The position numbers and the translations under genes were made by a program. A stretch of DNA of 64,000 bases, taken from contig NZ_CP077089.1 of NCBI RefSeq assembly GCF_014268445.2, forward strand, positions 2,535,501 through 2,599,500, given 5' to 3'. The notes beneath the pieces are model-generated. The model saw only the letters and a program-made list of their open reading frames with translations, made no database searches and was not told the DNA's origin. Position 1 is the stretch's first letter, and each line of letters begins with the position of its first letter. Shown here piece by piece: positions 53,239 to 62,060 of the stretch. This DNA is from Pseudomonas tensinigenes. Lineage in GTDB: Bacteria > Pseudomonadota > Gammaproteobacteria > Pseudomonadales > Pseudomonadaceae.

Positions 53239-54426
53239 TCAGTGAATACTCGAAGCCAGTTCGAAAATCGGGATGTACATCAGGATCACGATGACCCCGA
53301 TCAGCAGGCCGATAAACGTCATCAGCAGCGGTTCGAACAACTTCACGAACCACTCCAGCCAACGGCTGATTTCCTCGTCGTAGAAGTCGGCGCTGCGTTC
53401 CATCATCTGCCCGAGGTTGCCGGACTGTTCGCCCGCGCGCAGCAGGCGCAGGGACACCGGCGTCACCAGGTGATTGAGTTCCAGCGCGGTAGACAATGAT
53501 TGCCCCTCGCGCACCCGCTCGCAGGCCTGGTCCAGCCGGACCCGTGAAGCCACGGTGAGCAAACCGCGCACCATGCCCATGGCGGTCACCAGCGGAATCC
53601 CGCCCTGCAGCAGAATCCCCAGCGACCGATAAAAGCGCGCCAGCTCATACATGAAAATCCGTTGATGCACCGCCGGCAGTTTCTCCACCAACCGATCCAG
53701 CCCTCGGCGAAACGCCGGTTGCTTTTGCAGCACGGCGAGGGCGATGACAATCGCGGCCAACCCAGCGAAGAATTCAGCCTGATGCGCATGCAGAAACATG
53801 CCGCTGCTCATCAACACCTGCGACAGCCACGGCAGGTTATTGCCCAACCCTTCAAACACCAGACTGAAGCGCGGCACCACATAACCCATCAGGAACAGCA
53901 CCACGCCACCGCCGACGATCAGCAACAGCATCGGGTAGATCGACGCGCTGATGATCTTCTGCCGCACCTCGTCCATGCGCTGGCGATAACTGACGTAACG
54001 GCCCAGCGCATCGCCGACCGCGCCGGTCTTTTCGCTGGACTGCACCAACGCCACGTACAACGGTGGGAACACCGCCGACAACTGGCCCAATGCCTGCGAG
54101 AAGGATTTGCCCTCGTACAGCAGGCGTACCAGCTCACTCAAGGTTTTCCGGGCGGCGGGGGCGGTTTCTTTTTCGGCGAGGCTTTCCAGCGCATCGATCA
54201 ACGGCAGACCGGCATTGAGCAGCGTGGTCAGTTCCTGGCTGAACAACACCAGATTGAAGGTCTCGCGCTGGCGCAGTTTCAGCGAGCGCCAATGCTTGTC
54301 GGCGTGCGAACTGAGCACACGCAAACCCTGATCCTCGGCGATCCGCCGCGCCTCGCTGTCGCCCGGCGCTTCCACGCTCAAGGACACCACACCAGCCTTG
54401 CCGACCGCTTTCACATGAAATCGCAT
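53239..54426 (-). CDS. gspF: Type II secretion platform protein GspF (second locus)
   Basis: The 395-residue protein has both T2SSF domains with their membrane segments and loops (SSEKTGAVGDALGRYVSYRQ, AGEQSGNLGQMMERSADFYD). It is a diverged paralogue of the gspF at 1689. The ATG at 54426 has GGAGCGAGG directly upstream; the longer frame opens with TTG. It starts 14 bases past the gspG stop, forming a gspG-gspF pair, with no E or D gene here. Confidence 0.9.
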   Translation of the reverse strand: MRFHVKAVGKAGVVSLSVEAPGDSEARRIAEDQGLRVLSSHADKHWRSLKLRQRETFNLVLFSQELTTLLNAGLPLIDALESLAEKETAPAARKTLSELVRLLYEGKSFSQALGQLSAVFPPLYVALVQSSEKTGAVGDALGRYVSYRQRMDEVRQKIISASIYPMLLLIVGGGVVLFLMGYVVPRFSLVFEGLGNNLPWLSQVLMSSGMFLHAHQAEFFAGLAAIVIALAVLQKQPAFRRGLDRLVEKLPAVHQRIFMYELARFYRSLGILLQGGIPLVTAMGMVRGLLTVASRVRLDQACERVREGQSLSTALELNHLVTPVSLRLLRAGEQSGNLGQMMERSADFYDEEISRWLEWFVKLFEPLLMTFIGLLIGVIVILMYIPIFELASSIH

Positions 54427-54440
54427 GGGCCTCGCTCCGC

Positions 54441-54869
54441 TCACTGCCAATTGGTTACTTCAGCGTTTTCGCCTTCGCCGCCGGGCTGGCCGTCCTTGCC
54501 CATCGACAGCAGGTCGTACTCACTGTTTTCGCCGGGATAGCGGTAGGCGTAATTACGCCCCCACGGATCCTGCGGCAGTTTTTTCTGCAAGTACGGGCCG
54601 GTCCATTTCGCTTCGTCACTTGGCGCGATGACCAACGCTTGCAAGCCCTGTTCGGTGGAGGGGTAGTGGCCGACTTCCAGTCGATAGATATCCAGCGCTT
54701 TGCTCAGCCCTTCGATTTGCGCCTTGGCCACTTTCACCTCGGAGCGACCGAGTTGGGCGAAGTATTTCGGCGCGACGATCCCGGCCAGCAGGCCGAGCAC
54801 CACCAGCACCACGAGCAATTCGAGCAGGGTAAAACCGCGTTGGCCACGCGGACGAAATTGCAGCTTCAT
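54441..54869 (-). CDS. gspG: Major pseudopilin GspG
   Basis: The 142-residue prepilin has the cleavage site after Gly12 (RGQRG then FTLLELLVVLVVLGLL) with Glu at mature position 5, and the GspG C-terminal calcium and glycine-rich region (YPSTEQGLQALV, LPQDPWGRNYAYRYPG, GKDGQPGGEGENAEVTNW). It would form the pseudopilus. GGGAGG precedes the ATG at 54869. Confidence 0.93.
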   Translation of the reverse strand: MKLQFRPRGQRGFTLLELLVVLVVLGLLAGIVAPKYFAQLGRSEVKVAKAQIEGLSKALDIYRLEVGHYPSTEQGLQALVIAPSDEAKWTGPYLQKKLPQDPWGRNYAYRYPGENSEYDLLSMGKDGQPGGEGENAEVTNWQ

Positions 54870-54987
54870 GATGACCTCCCGTGAGTGGCAGCCGTGTCGC
54901 CAGAAGGGCTTATGCAATTGCCATGCTCAGCCCCACTGAAAATCACTGGATTGGCTGAAACCCTTGTAATCAGGGCATCTCCAGAGT

Positions 54988-55003
54988 CGGCACAGTGCTT
55001 GCG
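54988..55003 (+). promoter_or_regulatory. Candidate sigma-54 promoter of the transglycosylase gene
   Basis: CGGCACAGTGCTTGCG matches TGGCACG-N4-TTGCW at the critical GG and GC and most other positions. It lies about 70 bases before the ATG at 55075. Confidence 0.65.
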
Positions 55004-55074
55004 TATGGCTCAAACGTGATCGGCCATTGGGGCATTTCCCCCAATTTATCGGGGTCGATCCGGGGAGGCCCGAC

Positions 55075-55683
55075 ATGAAATTTCTCGCCAGCGGATTGCT
55101 CGGATGTGTGCTGCTCAGCGGCGCCGCGCAGGCCGATGTGTTCATCTCGGTGGACGCCAAGGGCAGCTATGTACTGTCCAACGTTCACCGGCCCGGACGC
55201 ACCTACGAACGGGTGATCCACGAGGCTGAATTGCCTGTGGCCAGCCTCGATCAGCAGCCGCAAATGATCGCCAATCAGCCCTACGCGGAACTGGTTTCGG
55301 CGGCGGCCAAGGTCAATCAATTACCCGAGGCGCTGCTGCACGCAGTGATCAACGCCGAATCCCGTTACAACCCCGGCGCCACCTCGCCCAAAGGTGCGGG
55401 CGGGCTGATGCAGTTGATGCCCGACACCGCGCGGGAACTGGGTGTGACCGACGTCTACGACCCCAAGGCCAACATCCAGGGCGGGGCCAAATATCTCAAG
55501 CGCCTGATGACCCTGTTCGACAACGACATCGCCCTCGCCGTAGCGGCTTACAACGCAGGTCCCGACGCGGTGCTCAGCCGTGGTCGAGTGATTCCGCCGT
55601 TCGCCGAAACCCAGCGTTATGTACCGAATGTGTTGCGTCAGTACCGGCGTCTGCAGGGCCTGGCGATGGATGCGCCATTGTAA
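55075..55683 (+). CDS. Lytic transglycosylase (SLT domain)
   Basis: The 202-residue precursor has a signal peptide ending AQA and a C-terminal SLT domain with catalytic Glu95 in VINAESRYNPGATSPKGAGG, then LMQLMPDTA and the AYNAGP motif. It cuts peptidoglycan and could open the wall for a secretion apparatus; it lies next to gspG/gspF. The ATG at 55075 has GGGGAGG upstream. Confidence 0.9.
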   Translation: MKFLASGLLGCVLLSGAAQADVFISVDAKGSYVLSNVHRPGRTYERVIHEAELPVASLDQQPQMIANQPYAELVSAAAKVNQLPEALLHAVINAESRYNPGATSPKGAGGLMQLMPDTARELGVTDVYDPKANIQGGAKYLKRLMTLFDNDIALAVAAYNAGPDAVLSRGRVIPPFAETQRYVPNVLRQYRRLQGLAMDAPL

Positions 55684-55693
55684 TCCCCAACCG

Positions 55694-55744
55694 GTTTTCC
55701 CCACTTTCGGGGTAAACCGATGACACCCGAAAAGTGGGGAAAAC
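55694..55744. promoter_or_regulatory. Large inverted repeat, candidate enhancer site upstream of mnxG
   Basis: GTTTTCCCCACTTTCGGGG (55694-55712) and CCCGAAAAGTGGGGAAAAC (55726-55744) are near-perfect inverse copies. The repeat lies 70-120 bases upstream of the sigma-54 promoter, where an activator would bind. It could also be a terminator of the preceding gene, though no T-run follows. A second palindrome, GGGGTATATCCCC, is at 55749-55761. Confidence 0.5.
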
Positions 55745-55812
55745 GGGTGGGGTATATCCCCCGGATTCTCAAGTGGTCGCGGTAACTGATTGAACATTAA
55801 TGAGATTTTTTG

Positions 55813-55828
55813 TGGCACGCGGATTGCT
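55813..55828 (+). promoter_or_regulatory. Sigma-54 promoter of mnxG
   Basis: TGGCACGCGGATTGCT matches the sigma-54 consensus at every specified position. It lies 56 bases before the ATG at 55884 and within the longer open frame, showing that the upstream start is not real. Confidence 0.9.
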
Positions 55829-55883
55829 CCGAGGCATTTGTCGAGAAGTGTTCCCACGAGCACCCACTACGAGGTTCCTGATC

Positions 55884-58800
55884 ATGGCTGGCTTTCCTCA
55901 CGCTCCGTCCCTGATTAACTGGCTGCTGATTCTGGCCTCGATGCTCAGCGTCGAGCTGGCCGGCGCGGCCGTACGTTGCGAGCGCAATCTGGTGGCCAAC
56001 GTCGTCGCCTTCGATCAACCGCTGATGTTCAACCGCCTCGGTGCACAGAATGCCAACGGCATGATGTACGCCCTGCGTCGCGACGTGGTCGATGAGCATG
56101 ATGTGTCGCTGGCGTACGGCGGTTCAGCGGTGCCGGGCAAAGTATCGCTGCGCCCGGACAAGCGCCCACGGCCATTGGTGTTACGCGTGGCGGCCGGCGA
56201 TTGCCTGACGATCAATCTGCAGAACCTGCTCGACTATCAGGCCAACCCGAACAAGCACTTTGAAAACGAGGGCGAAGAAGAGGGCGCGGAAAACGCCAAC
56301 GGCGCCGAAGACTTCAAAGTCGATGAGCAGGTGGCGGATCGTCACGTCGGTTTCCAGGTCAATGGCCTGCAAGCGGTGAACAGCATCGATGACATTTCTT
56401 CGTTCACCGGGCGTAACGCCAACACCCTTGTGCCTCCCGGCGCGAGCCGTTCCTACACCTTGTTCGCCGAACGTGAAGGCGCGTTTGCCGTGAGCAGCCG
56501 TGGCGCAACGTTTGGCGGCGAGGGCGCGGCCGGCAACGTCGCCAATGGTTTGTTCGGCCAGGTCGTCGTCCTGCCCAAGGGTGGCCGCACTTATCGCAAC
56601 ACCCTCACCGAAGAAGAAATGCGCCTGGCCACGACTGGCCGCGCACCCACTGGCCAACCGATCGTTGATTACCAGGCGCGCTACCCACAGCGCGAACCGT
56701 GGTTGCGCGAAGGCAAGGCTGGCACGCCGATCATCGGCATGGTCGACGGCAATGAAATCATTTCCAGCGAAAGCGATGCGATTGTCATGGGCAGCAACGC
56801 CGACGGCAGCTTCCCGTCCAGCACCTACCCGCTGGAGTCGATGGGAAAACGCAACCCGGCGATCCCCAACCGCCTCGAAGCGTTCCGCGATTTTGCCTCG
56901 CAGTTCCAGGATGAAACCGCCGCCACCCAAGCATTCCCCGCCTATTGGGCCGACCCGGTGATGGCCCATGTGCTGGAGCCGACCCGCGACTCGTTCATGA
57001 TCAACTACGGCTCCGGCGGCATGGGCGCCGAAGTGGTCGCCAACCGCTTGGGCGTGGGGCCGATGCACGACTGCCTGTCGTGTGCCTATGAAGAGTTTTT
57101 CCTCAGTTCCCACACCGTTGGCGATGTAGCGATGCTGGTGGATGTGCCGGCCAACACCGGGCTTGAGAACATCGCCCCCGGCCAGACACCGCGCGCCGAT
57201 CAGATCGGTGTGAAAGCGACCATGGCCCTGTATCCGTCGGAGCCGTCGAACGTCAACCACAGCTACATCGGTGACTTCGTCAAATTCCGCAATACCCACA
57301 ATGGCCACGAGCAACACATCTTCCACCTGCACGGCCATCAGTGGCTGTTCAACCCCAACGACGACAACTCCGATTACGTCGATGCCCAGGGCATCGGCCC
57401 GGGCGCCGGTTATACCTATGAAATCGCCAACGGTGGTTCGGGCAACCGCAACCGCGTGGCCGGCGATGCGATCTATCACTGCCATTTCTATCCGCACTTT
57501 GCCCAAGGCATGTGGGCCATGTGGCGGGTGCACGATGTCTTCGAAGAAGGCACTCGACTCGATGTTTCGCAGCAGGGCGCCGACGGTTACCACAGCGAAC
57601 CGTTTGCCTTGCGCAGTGGCAAACCGGCGGCGGGTGCACGGGCCTTGCCCGATGGCGAAATCGTCGCCGGTACGCCAATTCCGGCCATCGTGCCGCTTCC
57701 GGGCAAAGCCATGGCGCCAATGCCGGGCAAAGTCGTGGTGGTGCCGAAAATCGGTGAAACCCTGATCGCCGGCAATGATGACGACGAGGATGAAGAAGAG
57801 GGCGATGACGACGGCGAGCACCATGGTGGCAACGCCGGCGGTCAAGCCATCGGCTCATTGGCGCTGGTCGATCGCAGCGAAGCCAACCGCAATGCCGACG
57901 GCAGCCTGAAAAACCCTGGCTATCCGTTCTGGATCGGCGGCATGGAAAGTTCGGTCGGCCAGCGTCCGCCAACCCCGCCGCTGGACATGCTCGACGCGGC
58001 CACCGCGCAATCGCTCAAGGCCAGCGGCAAAGCGCTGTGGGCCAACCTCGACCCGGCGCAGTCCGGTGGTTGGGATGGCGGCTTGCAACGGCACGCACTG
58101 GATGGCGTTGCGGCGGGTGGCGAAGCGCACACCGTGACCACCTCGCTGGATTTCTCCAAGGAAGTCACCCGCGCCAAACCGATTTACCTGCCGGAAGAAG
58201 GCACCGAAGTCGAACAGGCGGCGATGGCTTTCCACGCGAAAAAAGATCACCCAAGCTACGCCTTGCTGCCCGGCAATCAAGTGGTGGCCAAGGCGTTCCG
58301 CACCAACGGCGCCTTGCCGATGGCGGGTGCACCGTACTACGAACCGTGCATGGATGACCGGCAAAAACGCCTGACCGCCAGCGCCGGTAGCGGTGAATTC
58401 GCCAGCGGTGAACGCATCGACGGCATGTCCTTCGTCGGCGCCTCGACCTTCACTGCCGACCGCCCACGGATCTACAAAGCCGCCAACATCCAGTTCGACG
58501 CGGTGTACAACAAGGTCGGTTATCACTTTCCGCAGGCGCGCATTCTCGCGCTGTGGGAAGACGCCTGGCCGGTGATCACCAAGCAGCGTCCACCAGAACC
58601 GCTGGTGATGCGCATGAACACTTTCGATTGCGTGCAATACCAGCAAACCAACCTGGTGCCGGCCACCTATGAGATGGACGACTATCAGGTGCGCACGCCG
58701 ACCGACGTGATCGGCCAGCACATTCACCTGCCGAAGTGGGATCTGACCTCGGCGGACGGCTCGTCCAACGGCTGGAACTACGAGGACGGCGTGCTCTCGC

Positions 58801-61718
58801 CCGGCGCCGTGCAGGAGCGCATTCACGCGATCCGCGAGTTCAACCAGTGCGCCGGCACCGATCCACGTGACGGCACTCAGGCCTGCCCGAAAGCCAAGAA
58901 CCATCCGTTCTTCGGCCAATACGGGCGCGCCGATTGGCTCGGTGCGCGCACGGCGATGCAGCGCTGGTTCGTCGATCCGGTGGTCAATGCAAAAGGCGTC
59001 GATCGCGGCCTCGGCACGATCTTCACCCACGACCACTTAGGCCCATCGACGCACCAACAGATCGGTCTGTACGCGACTGTGCTCGCCGAGCCGGCCGGTT
59101 CCACCTGGTTCCACGCCGAAACCGGCGAGCCTCTCTATAGCGGCGCGCGTCAGGACGGTGGGCCGACGTCGTGGCAAGCGGTGATCAACACCGGTGACCT
59201 CGACGGCGATGGCAAGAACGACAGCTTCCGCGAGTTCTTCCTCGAGTACAGCGACTTCCAGCACGCCTATGAAGCTGGCGTCTATGTGGGGGCTGGTCCT
59301 AACGGCGTGCCGAATGCGCAAGCGTTCCCGGCCACCGCCGACAGCTTCCGCTACGCAATCAACCCGCCGGTGCGCAACAACGCCAGCAACCTGCTTGAGG
59401 GTGTGCTGGAAGTGCAGGGCGGTCAGGTCCCGGGCTGCCCGAGCCGGCCATGTCCGCAGGCGATTTCGGTGGATGACCCGGGCATGTTCGTCGTCAACTA
59501 TCGCAACGAACCGCTGGCTCTGCGCGTGTACGACCCGAACAAGGTCGGCCCGGACGGCAAGCGCGGCATGCAGGCCGACGGCCTCGGTGGCGATCTGTCG
59601 TTCGCCATGCAAAGCCGTACCGACCGGGCGATCCCGGCGATGAACCTGGCGCCGAATCTGCTCACCTCCGCGACCGGCCCTACCGGCGGCACCACGTTGT
59701 TCCCGCCACACATCAACAAGGGCGGCGCCGAACCCGGTGACCCGTTCACGCCGATGCTGCGCACCTATACCGGCGACAACGTGCGGCTGCGGGTGCATGC
59801 CGGCGGCCATGAAGAAGAGCACAACGTCACCCTGCACGGTGTGAAATGGCTGCAGAGCGGTTCCGGTTTCGGCAACAGCTCCAACTCCGGCTGGCGCGCG
59901 TCGCAAATGATCGGCATCTCCGAGCAGATGGGCTTCATTGCGCCGGTGTCGATGCTGTCCAGTTCGGCGGCGACCACGGGCGACTATCTGTACTCGATGG
60001 ACGCCTCGATCGAAGGCTACTGGAGCGGTATCTGGGGCGTGATGCGCAACTACACCGCCAAACGCAGCGACTTGTTCGCTATCCCGAACAACCCAAGCCC
60101 GGCGGGCATGCGCAACACTGTGGCGTTCGAGGGCAGTTGCCCGCGCTATGGCGCCAACCCTAATGGCATTGGCACTCGGCCGACTGTGCAGCGCAACTAT
60201 GAAGTGGTCGCGGCGCTGGCCAACGACATTCTCGGCAATACGCTGGGCCTGACCATCGGCGATCCCGAAGGGCTTGGCCAGCATGTCGGCGGGCCGCTGA
60301 ATCCAGCGGGCGGCACCCTGGTGCTGAACTCGCGCACGGTGAGCATTCCACAAGTCACCGTGACCGATCCGGAGGATGGCGAAACCATCACCATCGGCGG
60401 GCAGAGCGGGCCGCTGCATGACCCGACCGCGATTCTGTATGTGCGCAAATCCGATCTCGATCCGGTGAGTGGCAAGCTCAAACCCGGCATCCCGGTCGAA
60501 CCGCTGGTGCTGCGCGCAGCGGCGGGAGATTGCATCAACATCACTCTGGAAAACCGCCTGCCGAGCGTCATGCCTGACCTGACCCAGACGGCTGTGATGC
60601 AGGGCATGGTCAAGCGTGATCGCAACAGCGGTCTGGGTTCGACCACCTTCAGCAACAACCTGATGCGGCCGTCCAGCCACGTCGGCCTGCACGCGCAGTT
60701 GCTGGCGTATGACATCACCAAATCCGACGGCGCCAACGTCGGCGCCAACCCGATCCAGACCGTGCCACCGCGTGTCGGCAGCAGCGGCGCGTACCCGACC
60801 CGTACTTATCAGTACTACGCCGGGCACCTGGAGCGTGAAGGCAAACCGGTGACTCAACTGGGGCGCAGCGTCGACAACATCAACGCCACGGCGGTGGAGT
60901 TCGGCGGCTTGAACATCACCCCGGCGGACGTGATCAAGCAGCCGCAAAAAGGCCTTGGCGGGGCGATGAGCATCCTGCCGATCGGCGCGACGTGGGTCGA
61001 CGATGCGCGCAAGGTCAACGCCACGGTCACCGCGCCTGGACAAACCAGCTACCGCGACTTTGCGATGGTCTGGCACAAGGCGTTGAACACCCGTTGGGCC
61101 AATGGTCGGCCGGTGGAAGGGATTGCCGCTGAAGGCTTCGGCGTGCCGACCGATCCGCAGGACAACTCGAGCATGGCGATCAACTACAAGACCGAACCGC
61201 TGTGGTACCGCTTCGGCCTCGCCCCGGATGCACCGTTCGGTCATGCCGACGGCGCGGGTTACGGCGACATGAGCAATGCGCACATGGCCTACAGCAATGC
61301 GTTGGTGGGTGGCGATCCGCAGACACCGGTGCTTTACGCCAAACCGGGGCAGCCGTTGCGGACGCACATTCTGATGCCGAGCGGTGGCAGTCGTGGCACC
61401 ACGTTCCAGCTCGACGGGCATGTCTGGTCGGTGAACCCGTTCCAGGCCGAGAAGAGCGACACCGGGGGTTATCCGATGGGCACGCCGGGCGTCGGTTCGG
61501 TGCGCTTCGGCTACAACCCGATGTCGATGTACATCGGCGCCCACGAAAGCATCCTGCCGGCCGCGCACTTCAGCTTCATGATCCCGAGTGCTGGCGGCAG
61601 CAATGCGATACCGGGGGATTACCTGTTCCGCGACTACGGCGCCTACGGCAATACCTCCGGGTTATGGGGACTGCTGCGGGTGACCAACGAACCGGAACCG
61701 GCACCGCAGGGGCAGTAG
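55884..61718 (+). CDS. mnxG: Giant multicopper manganese oxidase MnxG
   Basis: The protein of 1944 residues matches in size and motif order the P. putida MnxG that oxidises Mn(II) to Mn(IV). A signal-like segment is at residues 10-32. Copper-site motifs occur in several cupredoxin domains: HIFHLHGHQWLF, AIYHCHFYPHFAQGMW (HCHxxxHxxxM) at about residue 531, GQHIHLPKWD, FTHDHLGPSTHQQIG, and EEHNVTLHGVKWL. An acidic and His-rich linker lies at about residues 630-655 and an EF-hand-like loop DLDGDGKND begins at residue 1105. The start at 55884 follows the sigma-54 promoter. Confidence 0.9.
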   Translation: MAGFPHAPSLINWLLILASMLSVELAGAAVRCERNLVANVVAFDQPLMFNRLGAQNANGMMYALRRDVVDEHDVSLAYGGSAVPGKVSLRPDKRPRPLVLRVAAGDCLTINLQNLLDYQANPNKHFENEGEEEGAENANGAEDFKVDEQVADRHVGFQVNGLQAVNSIDDISSFTGRNANTLVPPGASRSYTLFAEREGAFAVSSRGATFGGEGAAGNVANGLFGQVVVLPKGGRTYRNTLTEEEMRLATTGRAPTGQPIVDYQARYPQREPWLREGKAGTPIIGMVDGNEIISSESDAIVMGSNADGSFPSSTYPLESMGKRNPAIPNRLEAFRDFASQFQDETAATQAFPAYWADPVMAHVLEPTRDSFMINYGSGGMGAEVVANRLGVGPMHDCLSCAYEEFFLSSHTVGDVAMLVDVPANTGLENIAPGQTPRADQIGVKATMALYPSEPSNVNHSYIGDFVKFRNTHNGHEQHIFHLHGHQWLFNPNDDNSDYVDAQGIGPGAGYTYEIANGGSGNRNRVAGDAIYHCHFYPHFAQGMWAMWRVHDVFEEGTRLDVSQQGADGYHSEPFALRSGKPAAGARALPDGEIVAGTPIPAIVPLPGKAMAPMPGKVVVVPKIGETLIAGNDDDEDEEEGDDDGEHHGGNAGGQAIGSLALVDRSEANRNADGSLKNPGYPFWIGGMESSVGQRPPTPPLDMLDAATAQSLKASGKALWANLDPAQSGGWDGGLQRHALDGVAAGGEAHTVTTSLDFSKEVTRAKPIYLPEEGTEVEQAAMAFHAKKDHPSYALLPGNQVVAKAFRTNGALPMAGAPYYEPCMDDRQKRLTASAGSGEFASGERIDGMSFVGASTFTADRPRIYKAANIQFDAVYNKVGYHFPQARILALWEDAWPVITKQRPPEPLVMRMNTFDCVQYQQTNLVPATYEMDDYQVRTPTDVIGQHIHLPKWDLTSADGSSNGWNYEDGVLSPGAVQERIHAIREFNQCAGTDPRDGTQACPKAKNHPFFGQYGRADWLGARTAMQRWFVDPVVNAKGVDRGLGTIFTHDHLGPSTHQQIGLYATVLAEPAGSTWFHAETGEPLYSGARQDGGPTSWQAVINTGDLDGDGKNDSFREFFLEYSDFQHAYEAGVYVGAGPNGVPNAQAFPATADSFRYAINPPVRNNASNLLEGVLEVQGGQVPGCPSRPCPQAISVDDPGMFVVNYRNEPLALRVYDPNKVGPDGKRGMQADGLGGDLSFAMQSRTDRAIPAMNLAPNLLTSATGPTGGTTLFPPHINKGGAEPGDPFTPMLRTYTGDNVRLRVHAGGHEEEHNVTLHGVKWLQSGSGFGNSSNSGWRASQMIGISEQMGFIAPVSMLSSSAATTGDYLYSMDASIEGYWSGIWGVMRNYTAKRSDLFAIPNNPSPAGMRNTVAFEGSCPRYGANPNGIGTRPTVQRNYEVVAALANDILGNTLGLTIGDPEGLGQHVGGPLNPAGGTLVLNSRTVSIPQVTVTDPEDGETITIGGQSGPLHDPTAILYVRKSDLDPVSGKLKPGIPVEPLVLRAAAGDCINITLENRLPSVMPDLTQTAVMQGMVKRDRNSGLGSTTFSNNLMRPSSHVGLHAQLLAYDITKSDGANVGANPIQTVPPRVGSSGAYPTRTYQYYAGHLEREGKPVTQLGRSVDNINATAVEFGGLNITPADVIKQPQKGLGGAMSILPIGATWVDDARKVNATVTAPGQTSYRDFAMVWHKALNTRWANGRPVEGIAAEGFGVPTDPQDNSSMAINYKTEPLWYRFGLAPDAPFGHADGAGYGDMSNAHMAYSNALVGGDPQTPVLYAKPGQPLRTHILMPSGGSRGTTFQLDGHVWSVNPFQAEKSDTGGYPMGTPGVGSVRFGYNPMSMYIGAHESILPAAHFSFMIPSAGGSNAIPGDYLFRDYGAYGNTSGLWGLLRVTNEPEPAPQGQ

Positions 61719-61794
61719 CAGAACGGCAATGTCCCGGTGGATGCAAATCCCTTGTGGGCAGTGGTGGCAGTGAGAGAGTGGGATGAATGCAAAT

Positions 61795-61890
61795 CCCTTG
61801 TGGGAGCGAGCCTGCTCGCGAATGGGAGCAACCCGGTTTTCGAGGGTGTGGCGCAAGACGCCTTCGCGAGCAGGCTCGCTCCTACAGGGG
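61795..61890. repeat. REPIN (CGCGAGCAGGCTC type)
   Basis: CCCTTGTGGGAGCGAGCCTG and its inverted partner ending CTCCTACAGGGG. Confidence 0.9.
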
Positions 61891-61927
61891 CCGGTGGTGG
61901 GCAGTGAGGATGCGGTAGGAATGCAAA

Positions 61928-62022
61928 TCCCTTGTGGGAGCGAGCCTGCTCGCGAATGGGGGCAACTCGGTTTCAAGGGTGCAGCTGAAGACGCCTTCGC
62001 GAGCAGGCTCGCTCCCACAGGG
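61928..62022. repeat. REPIN (CGCGAGCAGGCTC type)
   Basis: Same type as the previous one, and both are preceded by ATGCAAATCCCTTGTGGG. A third, truncated copy of that start is at 61741-61758. The 342 bases between mnxG and the next gene hold these repeats and nothing else that I can see. Confidence 0.9.
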
Positions 62023-62060
62023 ATCGCGTCGTTTGGTTTGAATGTGTAGGGGAGGATGAT

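Noticed and set aside
55800..55883. Upstream start for mnxG at 55800
   Set aside because: A consensus sigma-54 promoter lies at 55813-55828, downstream of that codon, so the transcript cannot include it.
59037..61568. Antisense open frame of 843 codons within mnxG
   Set aside because: Composition is that of a shadow frame and the other strand encodes copper-site motifs.
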